From Sphaerisporangium rufum (GTDB taxonomy: Bacteria > Actinomycetota > Actinomycetes > Streptosporangiales > Streptosporangiaceae), in NCBI RefSeq assembly GCF_016863395.1, contig NZ_BOOU01000047.1, forward strand, positions 1 through 45,568: a DNA stretch of 45,568 nucleotides, read 5' to 3'. The notes beneath the pieces are model-generated. The model was not told the origin of the DNA. It was given only the letters and a program-made list of their open reading frames with translations, and did no database searches. Positions 29,508 to 37,635 of this stretch are shown here, piece by piece; position 1 is the first letter of the stretch; every line of letters begins with the position of its first letter. The translations under genes were made by a program, and so were the position numbers.

Positions 29508-31751
29508 TCAGCCGCAGGCGGAGCTGGTGGTGGCGGAGCCGGCGCCGCCGCCGAACCGCACGCACCGGCCCTTGCCGTCCAGGATCACCGGCCCGGCGTA
29601 GTGCTTGAAGGCACCGGAGTCGGAGGCCGGCGCGGCACCCGACACCTCCAGGGTGGCCGAGACGCTGGTGGGCACGCCCACGTACTGCGTCTTCATGGTG
29701 ACCACGCAGTAGGCGCCGGCGCCGTTGCCGAGCTGGTAGACGACGCCGCCGCTGAAGGCGCTGGACCGCTGCACGGTGAAGCCGCCCCGGCCACCGCTGT
29801 TGCAGACCTGCTGCGGGGTGTAGGGGTTGCCCGCCGAGGCGGTCGGCCGCGGGGTCACCGTCCGGGTGACGGTCGGGCGGGGGCTCGCGGTCCGGGTAGG
29901 CCGCGGTGACCAGGTGCGGGTCACCGTGGGCCGGGGGGTCGCCGTGCGGGTGACGGTCGGCTGCGGCGTGGCGGTGCGCGTGACGCCCGGCGTCGGCGTG
30001 GGGGCCGGCGTCACCGGCCCGGTGACGGTGGGAGTGGGTGAGGGGGTCACCGGGCCGGAGGGCGCCGGGGTCGCGGAGGGGGACGGCGCCGGCGTCCCGC
30101 TCCCGGTCGGCTGCGGCGTCTCGGTCGGAGCCGGGGTCGGGTCGATGGCCGTGGGCGACGGAGTCGCGGTGACGGTGACCGTGGGCGCCGGGGTGGGGGA
30201 GGCCGGGGTGGGAGAGGCCGGCGCGCCGGGCGTGGCGGGCCGGGACGTGGTGGGGATCGCCGGCGGGGTGAACTGCTGTCCCGGCGGCAGGGTGGGCACG
30301 GTGACCGGCGGGCTCGGCGTGTCGAGTCGCATCGGGTAGACGCCGGTCTGCCGCGGGTCGGGCGAGGCCGCCCACGGGACGGTCACCTCGGGACGTTCCC
30401 CGGTGCCGGCCTGGCCGGTGTCGGTGCCGGTCCCCTGCGCGGCGTCGGCTCCGACCCCGGCCGGGGCGCCCTCGGCGGCCACCTTGATCTCGGGGTTCTT
30501 CGCGTAGTTGCCGGCACCCCACAGGCCCACCCCGGCCAGGCCGAAGACGACGCCGACTCCGGCGACCAGCCCGACCGGGAAGCGGGCGCCCGGTCGCTTG
30601 CCCGGGGCCGGGGCGCCGGCCGGTTCCGGCGTGGCGCCGCGGATGGCGGGCGGGAGCGAGGACGGCGGCTCGCCCGGCGGAAGCGCGGGGGCGTTCCACA
30701 CCTTGGGCGCGGGGGCCGGCGGCTGTGCGGGCACCGTCCACACCGCGGCGGGCGCGGCGCTATCCGGACGCTGGGCCGGCATGACCGGCGGACGGGCCGG
30801 CCCGTCCGGTACGGGGGAGCCACCGGCCGGCGCGTTCAGCACCGGCCGGCCGTCGGGCGCGGCGGGTGCCCCGGGCGGCGGGGTCACGGCGGCCGGGGCG
30901 GCGGGCCGCAGCGGCGGTGCCGGCTGGACCGGCGCGACCGGCGGCAGCGGTACCGCCGGGCCGGAGTCGCCGAGCAGCCACAGCACGGCGCCCTGCGAGG
31001 TGGGGCGCACGCCCGGGATCCGGGCCAGGCAGGCGGCGACCACCTCGCGCAGCGGCTCGGGCAGCGCCCCGAGGTCGGGCCGTGCGCGGCCGACGGCCGC
31101 GGCGTCGTCGAACGGCTCGGTGCCGGTCGCGGCGAACAGGACGGTGCTCGCCCAGGCGAACAGGTCGGCGGCCGGGCCGGCGACCTCACCCCGCACCTGC
31201 TCGGGGGAGCGGTAGCCGGTCTCGCCCAGGCCGAAGTCGGCCACCAGCGGCCCGTCCGCGCCGAGGAAGACGTTGTCCGGGGTGAGACCGCGGTGCGAGA
31301 TCCCCGCGTGGTGCACGGCGGTGAGCGCGGTGAGGATCCCGGCGGCGATGTCCTGGAGTTCGTCCCCGGCGGGCGGGCCGTCCGCCTCGACGGCCTCGCG
31401 CAGCGAGCGTCCCTCGACGTATTCGCGCACGATGTAGGCGCGGTCGCCGGACCAGCCGGCCTCGACGGTGGCGGCCACGTTGCGGCCGGTGACCCGGCGG
31501 CCGGCGGACAGGTCGGCCAGGACCCGCTCCCGCGCCTGGTCATCGGCGTCCGGCCAGGGCGGCAGCAGCTTGACGACGTACTTCGGCGCGGGCGCTCCGG
31601 GCGCCTCCTCCGGCGCCGGCTCGGCCGCCCCGTCGCTCGCTTCGTCGGCCTTATGTCCGATATATGTCGTTCCGCGAGGTCCTTGGGTCAAGCGGGCGAT
31701 AAGTCGGTAATTAGCGATTTCCCGAGGGTCGTCGGGTAGCAATTCGTGCAT
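29508..31751 (-). CDS. Membrane-anchored Ser/Thr protein-kinase-like protein, probable pseudokinase
   Basis: 747 residues. Residues ~15-260 are a Hanks-type kinase fold: a modified Gly loop (LTQGPRGTTY), K61 in YVVKLL after a ~25-residue insert, catalytic loop HRGLTPDN at 153-160 and DFG at 172-174. The invariant Asp of HRD is Gly155, so phosphotransfer should be lost while ATP binding may remain. A Pro-rich cytosolic linker, one membrane helix (~389-415), a Thr/Pro repeat stalk (PTVTRTATP type) and a C-terminal Gly/Cys-containing outer domain follow. It reads like a PknB-type receptor turned sensor or scaffold for the T7SS. The start is ATG 31751, with AGGGG upstream. It follows mycP after 139 bp. 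Confidence 0.85.
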   Translation of the reverse strand: MHELLPDDPREIANYRLIARLTQGPRGTTYIGHKADEASDGAAEPAPEEAPGAPAPKYVVKLLPPWPDADDQARERVLADLSAGRRVTGRNVAATVEAGWSGDRAYIVREYVEGRSLREAVEADGPPAGDELQDIAAGILTALTAVHHAGISHRGLTPDNVFLGADGPLVADFGLGETGYRSPEQVRGEVAGPAADLFAWASTVLFAATGTEPFDDAAAVGRARPDLGALPEPLREVVAACLARIPGVRPTSQGAVLWLLGDSGPAVPLPPVAPVQPAPPLRPAAPAAVTPPPGAPAAPDGRPVLNAPAGGSPVPDGPARPPVMPAQRPDSAAPAAVWTVPAQPPAPAPKVWNAPALPPGEPPSSLPPAIRGATPEPAGAPAPGKRPGARFPVGLVAGVGVVFGLAGVGLWGAGNYAKNPEIKVAAEGAPAGVGADAAQGTGTDTGQAGTGERPEVTVPWAASPDPRQTGVYPMRLDTPSPPVTVPTLPPGQQFTPPAIPTTSRPATPGAPASPTPASPTPAPTVTVTATPSPTAIDPTPAPTETPQPTGSGTPAPSPSATPAPSGPVTPSPTPTVTGPVTPAPTPTPGVTRTATPQPTVTRTATPRPTVTRTWSPRPTRTASPRPTVTRTVTPRPTASAGNPYTPQQVCNSGGRGGFTVQRSSAFSGGVVYQLGNGAGAYCVVTMKTQYVGVPTSVSATLEVSGAAPASDSGAFKHYAGPVILDGKGRCVRFGGGAGSATTSSACG

Positions 31752-31859
31752 GTCCCCTGAGAGCCTTCCCCTGTGCCCCGATGCTGTGAATCATGACATC
31801 ACATGATCTTGTGGGACATAATGGGGTCTGGTCACTCCAGTAGCAGTTGTTACGGTTTT

Positions 31860-31887
31860 GTTGATCTTCTCGCCGGGAATGATCAAC
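31860..31887. terminator. Hairpin after mycP
   Basis: GTTGATC (31860-31866) and GATCAAC (31881-31887) extend inward by TTC/GAA with one bulged T. The hairpin sits 4 nt after the mycP stop. No U-tract follows on the minus strand. Partial termination or mRNA end protection before the kinase-like gene is possible. Confidence 0.4.
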
Positions 31888-31890
31888 GGT

Positions 31891-33081
31891 TCAGTCGCCG
31901 CGGACCGGCACCCGCCCCGGCCGCCAGCCCCGCCGCCGGCCGGCCGGGATGATCAGTGCGGCCGCCGTGACCAGCGCGGCCACTGCCAGCGCGGCCACCG
32001 CGACGGCGGTGGAGACCTCGATCGCCGCCCGGTCCGGCGGCCGGGGACGGCTCACCGCGTCCGCGGGCAGCGCGGACGGGTCGCGCGGGGCGAGGGCCAC
32101 CTCCTCCGACGGCAGGATCGCCGACACCGCCAGCAGCGGGTTCACCATCCCGGCCCCGGTGCCGCCGCCGGAGCCGCCGTCGGCGGTGATCTCGATGCGC
32201 CTGCGCACCTGCGCGGCGGACAGGCCCGGATGGCGGGCGCGCACCAGCGCGGCCACCCCGGCCACGAACGGCGCCGCGTAGCTCGTGCCGCTGAGGTCGC
32301 GATGGTAGGCGCCGCCGGGCCAAGTACTGGTCACCGCCTCGCCCGGCGCCAGCACCGACACCTGGGCGCCGGTGCTGGAGTAGTCGGCGCGGCCCCCGTC
32401 CGGGCCGGCGGCCCCGACCGACAGTACGCCGGGATAGGCCGCCGGATAATACGCCGGCGAGGAGGCGTCCTGCTGGCGGGTGTTCCCGGCCGCCGCGACG
32501 ATCAGGACGTCCTGCGCCACGGCGGCCTCCACCGCCTGCCGCAGGTCGGGAACGTCGGCGGCCTGGATCGAGACGTTGATGACCCGCGCGCCGAGCCGGG
32601 TGGCCTCGGTGATGCCCCGGGCGAGCAGGCCCACCTCACCCTCCTGGGCGTCGTTGGTCTGCTTGATCGAGATGAGTTTCACGTCCGGGGCGACGCCGGA
32701 GAACGGCACGCCCTTCATCTTCGCGCCCGCGATGATCCCGGCCACCGCCGTCCCGTGCCCCACGCAGTCCAGCTCGCCGGTGCCGGTCAGGTCCACCCGC
32801 CGGACCCCGCGGAGCTGGGGATGGCCGGGGTCGACGCCGCTGTCGATCAGTGCCACCGTGACGCCCGCCCCCCGGGTCAGCGGCCACACCGAGGTGAACG
32901 CCAGCCGCCGCTGGGCCCACGACTCCACCAGCTGCACGGTGCCGCGCCCCGGATCGCACCGCGCCGGCGCCCGTGCCGCCGCCGTCGCCGCCGCTGCCGC
33001 CGCCGGTGCGCCGCCCGGTCCGAGCGCCAATGCCACCGCCAGCACCGCGCCGACCGTCCGTCGCCCCACCGGCACCTCCAT
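31891..33081 (-). CDS. mycP: Mycosin, T7SS membrane-anchored subtilisin-like protease
   Basis: 396 residues. An N-terminal signal peptide (VGAVLAVALALGPGGAPAAAA) is followed by an S8 subtilase domain with catalytic D80 (ALIDSGVD), H109 (GHGTAVAG) and S267 (SGTSYAAP). N200 (AAAGN) is the oxyanion residue. A C-terminal membrane helix (~363-385) precedes a basic RRRGWRPGR tail. Mycosins are anchored outside the membrane and are needed for ESX complex stability. The start is ATG 33081, which places the signal peptide correctly; the open frame to 33231 adds an unrelated N-terminus. It stands at the end of the T7SS locus, divergent from a lipoprotein gene. The 139-bp spacing to the kinase-like gene suggests partly independent expression. 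Confidence 0.93.
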   Translation of the reverse strand: MEVPVGRRTVGAVLAVALALGPGGAPAAAAAATAAARAPARCDPGRGTVQLVESWAQRRLAFTSVWPLTRGAGVTVALIDSGVDPGHPQLRGVRRVDLTGTGELDCVGHGTAVAGIIAGAKMKGVPFSGVAPDVKLISIKQTNDAQEGEVGLLARGITEATRLGARVINVSIQAADVPDLRQAVEAAVAQDVLIVAAAGNTRQQDASSPAYYPAAYPGVLSVGAAGPDGGRADYSSTGAQVSVLAPGEAVTSTWPGGAYHRDLSGTSYAAPFVAGVAALVRARHPGLSAAQVRRRIEITADGGSGGGTGAGMVNPLLAVSAILPSEEVALAPRDPSALPADAVSRPRPPDRAAIEVSTAVAVAALAVAALVTAAALIIPAGRRRGWRPGRVPVRGD

Positions 33082-33110
33082 CCCCACCCCGTGCCTGACC
33101 CGGCAGCCTA

Positions 33111-33139
33111 GCCAATTCTGTGGAATATCAGAGATTGGC
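33111..33139. promoter_or_regulatory. Imperfect palindrome upstream of mycP
   Basis: GCCAATTCTG and CAGAgATTGGC form 10-bp arms with one bulged G around TGGAATAT, in an AT-rich patch 30 bp upstream of the mycP start. The position suits an operator or a promoter-overlapping site in the 265-bp divergent gap to the lipoprotein gene. Nothing else is recognised in that gap. Confidence 0.45.
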
Positions 33140-33346
33140 CCGCTATGTGGCTGTATCTCACTGATCACGGTACGCGTCCGAAGAATTCCCCGGTGTAGTC
33201 GAAAGCGCGTCCAATCCCCGCTTCGAGTCATCTATCTCGGAGAACCACCACAACTCCCCATGAGATTGTCGGTTTGCCGCGACGGGCAGGAATTCCGCAG
33301 ATGGTGGCCGGTGCTGTCCGGCCGACGGGGATTTCGGGGGAGCGTC

Positions 33347-34000
33347 ATGCGTATCACCGGGGCGGTCGTGGCCTGCGCGCTGCTCGCCACGGCCTGCGGC
33401 GCCGGCGGGGAGCCCGGTGACGAGCCGGCCCCGCCCGGCCTGTCCCTGGCCCGGCGGGCACTGACCGGCATCGAGGATCCGTCGGTCGACTTCTCCGAGC
33501 CGGTCGGCGGCGCCTGGCGGCCGCCGTTCGAACCGGCGAACGAGCGCTGCGCCACGCTGTTCGACCTGGCCGAGGGCAAGCCGTGGCGCTCGCCCGCCGA
33601 AGTGGCCGAGATCGCCACCTACCACGGTTACCACCTCGGCGAGACCGCCGGCGTGGTCGTCACCGCCTACCCCGCCGGCGAGGCCCGCCGCGCGCTGCGC
33701 GAGGCCGCCGGGCTGATGCGCGGCTGCCCGGTCGCCGCGGTGAAGGCCGCGGTGAAGAAGGCGGGCGGCGGGGATCGGCTGGTCGCCTCGCCGCTCACCG
33801 TCAAGGCCGGGGACGGCGCCGAGGCCCGCCGGTTCCGCGGCCGGGTCGGCGGCTACCCCTATGAGATGCACCTGGTGGTGATGCGCTCGGGTGACATGCT
33901 GGTCTCCCTGGTGCACACCGGGCTGGCCCGGCTGGACGCGGGCCGCACCCAGAAGCTCGCCGCCGCGGTGGCCGCCCGGGTCCGCGCGGACGGCCAGTAA
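33347..34000 (+). CDS. Secreted lipoprotein of unknown function
   Basis: 217 residues. It has a short hydrophobic signal ending in LLATAC, with C17 as the lipidation site (the -3 Ala is atypical). Acidic, Pro-rich residues follow, then a mixed alpha/beta domain (~40-215) with cysteines in NERCATLF and MRGCPVAA that could form a disulfide. It resembles the general pattern of extracellular sensor-type domains near actinobacterial kinases, but I cannot name the family. The start is ATG 33347, with GGGGGAG upstream. Its last codons (ADGQ, stop) form the first, degenerate unit of the 15-bp repeat array. It may serve the T7SS on the outer face of the membrane, being next to mycP, or belong to the era side. 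Confidence 0.75.
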   Translation: MRITGAVVACALLATACGAGGEPGDEPAPPGLSLARRALTGIEDPSVDFSEPVGGAWRPPFEPANERCATLFDLAEGKPWRSPAEVAEIATYHGYHLGETAGVVVTAYPAGEARRALREAAGLMRGCPVAAVKAAVKKAGGGDRLVASPLTVKAGDGAEARRFRGRVGGYPYEMHLVVMRSGDMLVSLVHTGLARLDAGRTQKLAAAVAARVRADGQ

Positions 34001-34090
34001 ACGGACGGCCGGTAAACGGACGGCCGGTAAACGGACGGCCGGTGAGCGGACGGCCGGTGAGCGGACGGCCGGTGAGCGGACGGCCGGTAA
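34001..34090 (+). repeat. Six 15-bp tandem repeats, each with an in-phase stop codon
   Basis: Units at 34001, 34016, 34031, 34046, 34061 and 34076 have the core CGGACGGCCGGT followed by AA or GA and start with A or G. A degenerate copy at 33986-34000 is the end of the lipoprotein gene including its TAA. Because 15 is a multiple of 3, every unit ends in TAA or TGA in the lipoprotein frame. The last unit supplies the TAA of a TAATCT -10-like hexamer for the next gene. Confidence 0.9.
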
Positions 34091-34093
34091 TCT
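34088..34093 (+). promoter_or_regulatory. -10 element for a leaderless transcript (cytidine-deaminase-like gene)
   Basis: TAATCT ends 7 nt before GTG 34101 and no Shine-Dalgarno is present. Half of the hexamer is the terminal TAA of the 15-bp repeat array. Confidence 0.45.
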
Positions 34094-34100
34094 GGGCTGC

Positions 34101-34439
34101 GTGACCGACACCACCCTGGACCCCGAGGACAGCAAGATCATCACGCTGGCGCGCGCCGCCCGCGCCCGCAACGGGACGGCCGAGGGTGCCGCGGTGCGCG
34201 ACGAGACGGGGCGCACCTACACCGCCACCGAGGTCGCGCTGCCCTCGCTGGCGCTGTCGGCCGTGCAGGTCGCGGTGGCGATGGCCGCCTCCAGCGGCGC
34301 CGCCTCCCTGGAGGCCGCCGCTCTGGTGACCGAGCGCGACGAGCCGGCCGAAGGCGACCTCGCGGCGGCCCGAGACCTCGGCGCCGGCACCCTGTTCCTG
34401 GCCGGCCCGGACGGCGCGGTGAAGGGGCGGTACGCCTGA
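34101..34439 (+). CDS. Cytidine-deaminase-like protein lacking zinc ligands
   Basis: 112 residues. The opening [44 protein letters not shown] has the order of a cytidine deaminase (helix, then strand with [11 protein letters not shown]). Homologous genes are known beside era in actinomycetes. The HAE and PCxxC zinc motifs are absent; the protein has no Cys and no His at all, so it cannot use the family's zinc chemistry. It may be a structural relic with a new role. The start is GTG 34101, leaderless. The era GTG follows 18 bp after the stop, so the two may share transcripts in spite of era's own -10. Confidence 0.65.
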   Translation: MTDTTLDPEDSKIITLARAARARNGTAEGAAVRDETGRTYTATEVALPSLALSAVQVAVAMAASSGAASLEAAALVTERDEPAEGDLAAARDLGAGTLFLAGPDGAVKGRYA

Positions 34440-34444
34440 TCGGG

Positions 34445-34450
34445 GACAAT
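34445..34450 (+). promoter_or_regulatory. -10 element for leaderless era
   Basis: GACAAT ends 7 nt before GTG 34458, the same spacing as at the upstream gene. It supports GTG 34458 over ATG 34449, whose AT would fall inside the hexamer. Confidence 0.4.
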
Positions 34451-34457
34451 GGGTGGC

Positions 34458-35369
34458 GTGAGTTCCTCTGCCACTGAGTTCCGCGCCGGATTCGCCTGCT
34501 TCGTCGGACGGCCCAACGTCGGCAAGTCGACCCTGATGAACGCGCTGGTCGGATCGAAGGTGGCGATCACCTCCACCAAGCCGCAGACCACCCGCCGGGC
34601 GATCCGCGGCATCGTCAACCGGCCGGACGCCCAGCTCGTCGTGGTCGACACCCCCGGGCTGCACCGCCCGCGCACCCTGCTCGGCGAGCGCCTGGACAGT
34701 CTGGTGCTGTCCACGCTGACCGAGGTGGACGTCATCGGCTTCTGCCTGCCCGCCGACGAGGCCATCGGCAAGGGCGACCGGTTCATCGCCGAGAAGCTCG
34801 CCGCGGTGAAGAAGACCCCGGTGATCGCGATCGTCACCAAATGCGACCTGGCCGGCCGCGAGCGCGTCGCCGAGCAGTTGCTCGCCGTGTCGCGGCTGGG
34901 GGAGTTCGCGGAGATCATCCCGGTGTCCGCCGCGGCCGGCGAGCAGCTCGACGTGCTCGCCCGCGAGCTGATCGCCCGGCTCCCGGTCTCCCCGCCGCTG
35001 TACCCGGGGGGTGAGCTGACCGACGAGCCCGAGCAGGTGCTGGTCGGCGAGCTGATCCGCGAGGCCGCGCTGGAAGGGGTCCGCGACGAGCTGCCGCACT
35101 CCATCGCGGTGGTGGTCGAGGAGATGGCGCCCCGCGAGGGCCGTGACGACCTGCTCGACGTCTACGCCCAGATGTTCGTCGAGCGCCCCTCGCAGAAGGC
35201 CATCGTCATCGGCCCCAAGGGCGCCCGGCTGAAGGACGTCGGCAGCCGGGCCCGCGCGCAGATCGAGGCGCTGCTCGGCACGCACGTCTACCTCGACCTG
35301 CGGGTCAAGGTGGCCAAGGACTGGCAGCGCGACCCCAAGCAGCTGCGCCGCCTCGGCTTCTACGACTGA
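34458..35369 (+). CDS. era: Ribosome-assembly GTPase Era
   Basis: 303 residues. Era binds the 3' end of 16S rRNA and checks 30S maturation. The GTPase domain has G1 GRPNVGKST (17-25), G3 DTPG, and G4 TKCD; a C-terminal KH domain follows with the GPKGARLKDVG loop. Length is normal for the family. The start is GTG 34458 (MSSSATEFRAGFACF), with a -10-like GACAAT 7 nt before it. ATG 34449 would add three residues and leave no leader. It follows the cytidine-deaminase-like gene as in other actinomycetes. Its last 10 bp overlap the convergent ureD. Confidence 0.97.
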   Translation: MSSSATEFRAGFACFVGRPNVGKSTLMNALVGSKVAITSTKPQTTRRAIRGIVNRPDAQLVVVDTPGLHRPRTLLGERLDSLVLSTLTEVDVIGFCLPADEAIGKGDRFIAEKLAAVKKTPVIAIVTKCDLAGRERVAEQLLAVSRLGEFAEIIPVSAAAGEQLDVLARELIARLPVSPPLYPGGELTDEPEQVLVGELIREAALEGVRDELPHSIAVVVEEMAPREGRDDLLDVYAQMFVERPSQKAIVIGPKGARLKDVGSRARAQIEALLGTHVYLDLRVKVAKDWQRDPKQLRRLGFYD

Positions 35370-36235
35370 TCATCGCCGGCGGCGGCCTCGCCCCAGGCCA
35401 GCCGGCGGCGCAGCTCCGGGGCGTCGGCGGCCAGCGCGGACACCAGCGTGCCCGGGCCGGCCAGCGGGAGCACCGCGCACCCGCCGGCCAGGTGGGTCGA
35501 GGCGGCGCGGTGGCCGGCCAGCAGCACGCTGCCCACGCATCGCGCGCCGCCGTACACCGCCGCGCTGTCCCCGACCGCCGGGTCGCCGGCGACCAGGTCC
35601 TGGCGCAGCAGCGGCGCCCCGGCGTAGGTGGCGTCGAAGCGCGCGTGGCAGGACCCGGGGCGCTCGCCGTGCCGGCCGAAGACGAGCTCCTCCCGCCACA
35701 CCGCCCGCCCGCCCTCGGCGACCGCCAGCCGGGTCACCGTCCGGTGCGCGCACCCGGCGGCGAGCACGGCCGGCTCCGGCGCGTACCGCAGCGACCCGCC
35801 CTCGCCGACCCGGGCGTCCACCACCAGCAGCGACGGCTCGGCCGTGCGGCCGGGCAGCACCAGGGTGCCGCCCACCGACGCGATCGTGAGGCGGGTGCCC
35901 GGCGCCACCTCGATGTCCAGCTCCAGGCGGTCGCCGGCCAGCGGCCCGGCCGCGGTGGCGACCAGGTGCACGGTGTGCGGGCCGGTCTGCCGCAGGGTGA
36001 GCGGCGGATCCGAGCGCATCGTGCGCAGCACGGTCCGCCCGCCGGACAGCGCGGTGGCGAGCACCGCCCGCGCCCGCAGCGCGGACCGCCCGGCCGCCGG
36101 GCCGGGGCCCGCGACCGGGGATGTCCCGCCGGTCGCGACGCCCGTCCCCGCCGGCCCGTCCGCACCCGCCGCGCCGCCCGGGACGCCGGCGCCGGCCGGG
36201 AGGGTCGTGGTCACCGGGCCGCGGTCACCGGTCAT
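35360..36235 (-). CDS. ureD: Urease accessory protein UreD
   Basis: 291 residues. UreD (UreH) docks on the urease apoprotein and, with UreF and UreG, delivers Ni2+ to the active site. The core shows the family's pattern: [45 protein letters not shown], and [14 protein letters not shown]. The N-terminal ~55 residues are Ala/Pro/Gly-rich and may be an extension. ATG 36235 overlaps the ureG end by 11 bp; a start further inside cannot be excluded. It is the last gene of the ureABCFGD operon. Confidence 0.92.
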   Translation of the reverse strand: MTGDRGPVTTTLPAGAGVPGGAAGADGPAGTGVATGGTSPVAGPGPAAGRSALRARAVLATALSGGRTVLRTMRSDPPLTLRQTGPHTVHLVATAAGPLAGDRLELDIEVAPGTRLTIASVGGTLVLPGRTAEPSLLVVDARVGEGGSLRYAPEPAVLAAGCAHRTVTRLAVAEGGRAVWREELVFGRHGERPGSCHARFDATYAGAPLLRQDLVAGDPAVGDSAAVYGGARCVGSVLLAGHRAASTHLAGGCAVLPLAGPGTLVSALAADAPELRRRLAWGEAAAGDDQS

Positions 36236-36968
36236 CCGGCCGGGGGACCGGAGCCGGTCGTGGCGCCGCGACCCCGGCGGGGCGCGGGGCGACCTGCGGG
36301 TGCTGGTGGTCGCGGTCGTGCGCCCAGGCCTCCACCACGCCGCGCACCCAGGCCGCCACCGCGTACACCTCCGGCACCTGCCGGACGGAGGTGAAGATCA
36401 CCGGCCGGCCCTCGCGCACCGCCGCGGCGTCCCGCGACATGACGGTCAGGTCGGCGCCCACGTGCTCGGCCAGGTCGGTCTTATTGATCACCAGCAGGTC
36501 GGCGCCGGTCACCCCCGGCCCGCCCTTGCGCGGCACCTTGTCACCGCCGGACACGTCCAGCACGAAGATCTGCCGGTCGGCCAGCCCGCGGCTGAAGGTC
36601 GCCGTCAGGTTGTCCCCGCCGCTCTCCACGATGACCAGGTCCAGCGGGCCGAGCCGCTCCTCCAGCTCCTCGACCGCGTCCAGGTTGGCCGCGATGTCGT
36701 CGCGGATCGCGGTGTGCGGGCAGCAGCCCGTCTGCACCGCGGCGATCCGGTCGGGGGCCAGGACGCCGGCCGCGCGCAGGAAGTCGGCGTCCTCGGTGGT
36801 GTAGATGTCGTTGGTGACGACGCCCAGGCGCAGCACCGGGCCGAGGGTGCGGCACAGCGCGGCGACCAGCGCCGTCTTGCCGCTCCCGACCGGGCCGCCG
36901 ACGCCGAGGCGCAGGGCCCGGCCGGCGGGCGGGCTCGGGTCGTGGTGGTCGTCGTGGTCAGCTGACAA
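36225..36968 (-). CDS. ureG: Urease accessory GTPase UreG
   Basis: 247 residues. UreG is the GTPase that powers nickel insertion into urease. It has P-loop GGPVGSGKT (24-32), a CPH nickel/dimerisation motif in [16 protein letters not shown], and NKTD for guanine recognition. The N-terminus is short and His/Asp-rich (HDDHHD), useful for Ni binding in the absence of UreE. The start is TTG 36968, with GGAGG 9 nt upstream, overlapping ureF by 11 bp. The longer open frame to 37070 is out of family. The C-terminal ~40 residues ([12 protein letters not shown]...) are an unusual Pro/Ala tail. Confidence 0.95.
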   Translation of the reverse strand: MSADHDDHHDPSPPAGRALRLGVGGPVGSGKTALVAALCRTLGPVLRLGVVTNDIYTTEDADFLRAAGVLAPDRIAAVQTGCCPHTAIRDDIAANLDAVEELEERLGPLDLVIVESGGDNLTATFSRGLADRQIFVLDVSGGDKVPRKGGPGVTGADLLVINKTDLAEHVGADLTVMSRDAAAVREGRPVIFTSVRQVPEVYAVAAWVRGVVEAWAHDRDHQHPQVAPRPAGVAAPRPAPVPRPDDR

Positions 36969-37635
36969 AGAGCCGTACCTCCGTGCGTAGGTGCTGTTCG
37001 GCCAGCAGGTCCAGTGCGGGGGCGGTGTGCGCGGGCAGTGCCGCCCACGCCGCCGGGGAGCCCGCGGCACGCGCCACGTCCTCCATGGCGGGCGCCAGGC
37101 CGGCGAGCAGCCGGTGCACGCCGACCGGGTCGAGCCCGAGCAGCCGGACGGCCGCGGTGGCCGGTCCGGTGATCGAGGCGTACGCGGCGGCCAGCGCCGC
37201 CTCGCCGCCGGAGCATCCCGCGGCGGCGGACACCGCGCCGAGGGCGATCGGGTGGTGGGCGCCGCGCGGCAGCGCCGCGGCGAGCCCGTCCAGCACCGGG
37301 GCCGGCCAGATGCGCCGGGCCCCGCGCAGCAGCAGCCGGCCCTGCGCGCGGGCGGCCTCGCGCTGGGCCGGGGAGGCGGTCCGCGCGTCCGCCTCGGCGT
37401 CCAGCTCCCGCCACGCCGCCGCGTCCGCGGCGGGGCCGGCGGCCAGCTCGCGGGCGGCGGCGGCCAGTGCGGCGGCGGCCAGCCCGGCGGTGGCCAGCCG
37501 CCCGCGCAGGAAGGCGGCCAGGTCGGCCAGGCCGGTGACCGCGCCGGTCCGCACGGCCTGCTCGGCGCCGCCGGAGTGCCCGTGGCCGCCGGCCGGCAGC
37601 CGCGAGTCGGCGAGCAGCAGCAGCGCGGCGTTCAT
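36958..37635 (-). CDS. ureF: Urease accessory protein UreF
   Basis: 225 residues, all-helical. It begins [28 protein letters not shown], a typical UreF start, and ends with TEVRLFVS, matching the family's C-terminus. UreF bridges UreD and UreG and acts on UreG's GTPase cycle. The ATG shares one base with the ureC stop (TGATG). It is longest at the Ala-rich central helices. The longer open frame to 38382 runs inside ureC in another frame and is rejected. Confidence 0.92.
   Translation of the reverse strand: MNAALLLLADSRLPAGGHGHSGGAEQAVRTGAVTGLADLAAFLRGRLATAGLAAAALAAAARELAAGPAADAAAWRELDAEADARTASPAQREAARAQGRLLLRGARRIWPAPVLDGLAAALPRGAHHPIALGAVSAAAGCSGGEAALAAAYASITGPATAAVRLLGLDPVGVHRLLAGLAPAMEDVARAAGSPAAWAALPAHTAPALDLLAEQHLRTEVRLFVS

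Noticed and set aside
34001-34090. CRISPR or REP element
   Set aside because: There are no spacers and the 15-bp units continue from coding sequence, so simple tandem duplication is the better reading.
33801-35285. 494-codon minus-strand frame with [12 protein letters not shown] repeats
   Set aside because: The repeat peptide is the reverse reading of the 15-bp repeat array and the rest is antisense to era.
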